DNA of 64,000 bases from positions 558,001 to 622,000 of the forward strand of contig NZ_CP136651.1 of NCBI RefSeq assembly GCF_036784765.1, read 5' to 3'. Positions within the stretch are counted from its first letter, which is position 1; each line of letters opens with the position of its first letter. This DNA comes from Novosphingobium sp. ZN18A2. Lineage in GTDB: Bacteria; Pseudomonadota; Alphaproteobacteria; Sphingomonadales; Sphingomonadaceae. This document shows, piece by piece, positions 62,340 to 64,000 of the stretch. A program made the position numbers and the translations under genes. Below the pieces are notes generated by a model. That model was not told the DNA's origin and ran no database searches. It saw only the letters and a program-made list of their open reading frames with translations.

Positions 62340-64000
62340 ATGGGATTTCCGCCGCTCCAAGGTCTGTATGATCCGCGTAATGAGCATGACGCCTGTGGCG
62401 TGGGCTTTGTCGCCCATATCAAAGGCACGAAAAGCCACGCGATCATCGGGCAGGCGCTGGAAATCCTGCGCAATCTCGATCACCGCGGCGCCGTTGGTGC
62501 CGATCCGCTGCTAGGCGACGGCGCGGGCATCCTGATCCAGATTCCCGACCGGCTGTTCCGCAAGTGGGCCGAAAGCGAAGGCAAGACGCTGCCGCAGCCG
62601 GGCGACTATGCGGTTGCGCAGTGCTTCCTGCCGCAGGACGAGGCGGCGCGCGATTTCGTGATCGCCAAGTTCGAAAAGTTCGTGGCCAAGGAAGGCCAGG
62701 AAGTGATCGGCTGGCGCGATGTGCCGACCACGCTCGACGGGCTGGGCAAGGCCGTGATCGCGTCGATGCCGGTCATGCGCCAGTGCCTGATCGCGCGCGG
62801 GCCGAACTGTCCCGACCAGGACGCGTTCGAGCGCAAGATCATGGCGATCCGCAAGCAGACCCAGAACCCGCTGGCGAAGCTTGAACAGAAGCACGGCCTG
62901 CCCGGACTGACCGAGCTGTACATGCCCAGCTTTTCCAGCCGCACCATCGTTTACAAGGGGCTGCTGCTGGCGAACCAGGTCGGCAGTTTCTATGACGACC
63001 TGCGCGATCCCGATTGCGTCTCGGCGCTGGGACTGGTCCACCAGCGGTTCTCCACCAACACGTTCCCCAGCTGGCGGCTGGCGCACCCCTATCGGTTCAT
63101 CGCCCACAACGGCGAGATCAACACCGTGCGCGGCAACGTGAACTGGATGAACGCGCGCCGCCGCACGATGGAATCGGACCTGCTTGGCCCCGATCTCGAC
63201 AAGATGTGGCCGATCATCCCGCACGGCCAGTCTGACACGGCGTGCCTCGACAACGCGCTGGAACTGCTGGTGAACGGCGGTTTCAGCCTTGTTCACGCGA
63301 TGATGATGCTGATTCCGGAAGCCTGGGCGGGCAACCCGCAAATGGACCCGGATCGCCGCGCGTTCTATGAATACCATGCCGCGCTTATGGAACCTTGGGA
63401 CGGGCCTGCCGCCGTGGCCTTTACCGACGGCCGCCAGATCGGCGCGACGCTGGACCGCAACGGCCTGCGCCCGGCGCGCTTCACCATCACGAAGGACGAT
63501 ATCGTCTGCATGGCTTCGGAAAGCGGCGTGCTGCCCTTTGCCGAGGAAGACATCGTGCGCAAGTGGCGCCTGCAGCCCGGCAAGATGTTGCTGATCGATT
63601 TCGATGAAGGCCGCATCATCGAGGACGAGGAAATCAAGGCCCAGCTTGCCGGTGACGAGCCCTATTCGCGCTGGCTTGAACAGGCGCAGTACAAGCTGAA
63701 GGATCTTGACCTGATAGAGCCGGAACTGGCGGCGCTTCCGGTCGAGACGACCAGCCTGCTCGATCGCCAGCAGGCGTTCGGTTTCACGCAGGAAGACGTC
63801 AGCAAGTTCCTTGAACCGATGGCCGTGCGCGGCGAAGACCCGATCGGGTCGATGGGCACCGACACGCCGATTGCCGTGCTGTCCGCCCGGTCGCGCCTGC
63901 TTTACGATTATTTCAAGCAGAACTTCGCGCAGGTCACCAACCCGCCGATCGACCCGATCCGCGAGGAACTGGTGATGAGCCTTGTCTCGATGATCGGCCC
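62340..64000 (+). CDS. gltB: Glutamate synthase (NADPH) large subunit, N-terminal part
   Basis: GltB makes glutamate from glutamine and 2-oxoglutarate. The frame runs from ATG 62340 past the right edge, so 553 codons are visible of a protein of about 1500. An 18-residue propeptide precedes CGVGFVAHIKG, whose Cys19 becomes the catalytic N-terminal nucleophile of the glutamine amidotransferase domain. DHRGAVGADPLLGDGAG, LVHQRFSTNTFPSWRLAHPYR, AHNGEINTVRGN and DRNGLRPAR complete that domain. The last visible part is the start of the central domain. gltD is not in the window. Confidence 0.97.
   Translation, partial: MGFPPLQGLYDPRNEHDACGVGFVAHIKGTKSHAIIGQALEILRNLDHRGAVGADPLLGDGAGILIQIPDRLFRKWAESEGKTLPQPGDYAVAQCFLPQDEAARDFVIAKFEKFVAKEGQEVIGWRDVPTTLDGLGKAVIASMPVMRQCLIARGPNCPDQDAFERKIMAIRKQTQNPLAKLEQKHGLPGLTELYMPSFSSRTIVYKGLLLANQVGSFYDDLRDPDCVSALGLVHQRFSTNTFPSWRLAHPYRFIAHNGEINTVRGNVNWMNARRRTMESDLLGPDLDKMWPIIPHGQSDTACLDNALELLVNGGFSLVHAMMMLIPEAWAGNPQMDPDRRAFYEYHAALMEPWDGPAAVAFTDGRQIGATLDRNGLRPARFTITKDDIVCMASESGVLPFAEEDIVRKWRLQPGKMLLIDFDEGRIIEDEEIKAQLAGDEPYSRWLEQAQYKLKDLDLIEPELAALPVETTSLLDRQQAFGFTQEDVSKFLEPMAVRGEDPIGSMGTDTPIAVLSARSRLLYDYFKQNFAQVTNPPIDPIREELVMSLVSMIG

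Noticed and set aside
1..64000. CRISPR arrays, prophage, insertion sequences, toxin-antitoxin or defence systems
   Set aside because: No regularly spaced repeats, transposase or integrase motifs, or known defence proteins were found. Gene content is core metabolism and envelope.

Overview
The window is GC-rich (roughly 65 percent by eye) and almost entirely coding. It reads as core chromosome of an alphaproteobacterium of the order Sphingomonadales, closest in style to Novosphingobium or a neighbouring genus. The basis is the rpmH-rnpA-yidD-yidC-yihA block, SecB, a cytochrome bc1 operon, a GlnD uridylyltransferase, a UbiM-like hydroxylase and exosortase-A-associated sugar genes. The genus is an inference. 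I see no prophage, insertion sequence, integrase, CRISPR array or rRNA operon. There is one tRNA, tRNA-Gly(TCC).

Layout. 1-4.2 kb: a CHASE3 sensor cut by the left edge, then ribosomal protein L34, RNase P protein, YidD, YidC and the GTPase EngB, packed as one operon. 4.3-7.7 kb: a copper-uptake group (DUF2946-like protein, OprC/NosA-type TonB-dependent receptor, TonB). 7.8-15 kb: an aldehyde dehydrogenase, a GST overlapping a secreted S1/P1 nuclease, a cupin, DapE, and a Tim44-MltA-Smr operon. 15-19.8 kb: SecB, MurJ, TrpS and a lipoprotein. 18.8-19.9 kb also holds a long hairpin and two palindromic repeats in opposite orientation. 20-28.4 kb: dUTPase, an enlarged CoaBC, a UbiE-UbiB-acyltransferase operon, MutM and a ubiquinone-type hydroxylase. 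28.4-33 kb: tRNA-Gly, a thioredoxin-fold/GST pair, an NDP-forming acyl-CoA synthetase and Apt.

33-38 kb carries petABC (cytochrome bc1) followed upstream by a MidA/NDUFAF7-like methyltransferase and Lgt. 38-46 kb carries an AMP-forming acyl-CoA synthetase, GlnD, an AhpD-like protein, YqgE, and XthA overlapping RibA. 46-50 kb carries a LolA-like protein, L33, polyphosphate kinase 2, phenylalanine hydroxylase and two small envelope or stress proteins. 50-56 kb carries UppP, an MsbA-like ABC exporter, a PHA depolymerase with a PhaR-type palindrome upstream, a dipeptide epimerase, DUF4126 and a MaoC hydratase. 56-60.4 kb is a surface-polysaccharide locus of the exosortase-A-associated type: acyltransferase, O-ligase, a 52-residue ORF and a divergent glycosyltransferase. 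No exosortase lies in the window. The right end holds an acidic membrane-anchored unknown protein and the first 553 codons of gltB.

Several functions converge on the cell envelope: YidC/YidD, SecB, Lgt, MurJ, UppP, MltA, LolA, and the exporter. Another set supports ubiquinone-dependent respiration (UbiE, UbiB, UbiM-like, bc1). Genes are dense, with many 4-base stop/start overlaps. The most unusual DNA is the repeat pair at 19762-19929. I did not find a convincing new defence or mobile system.
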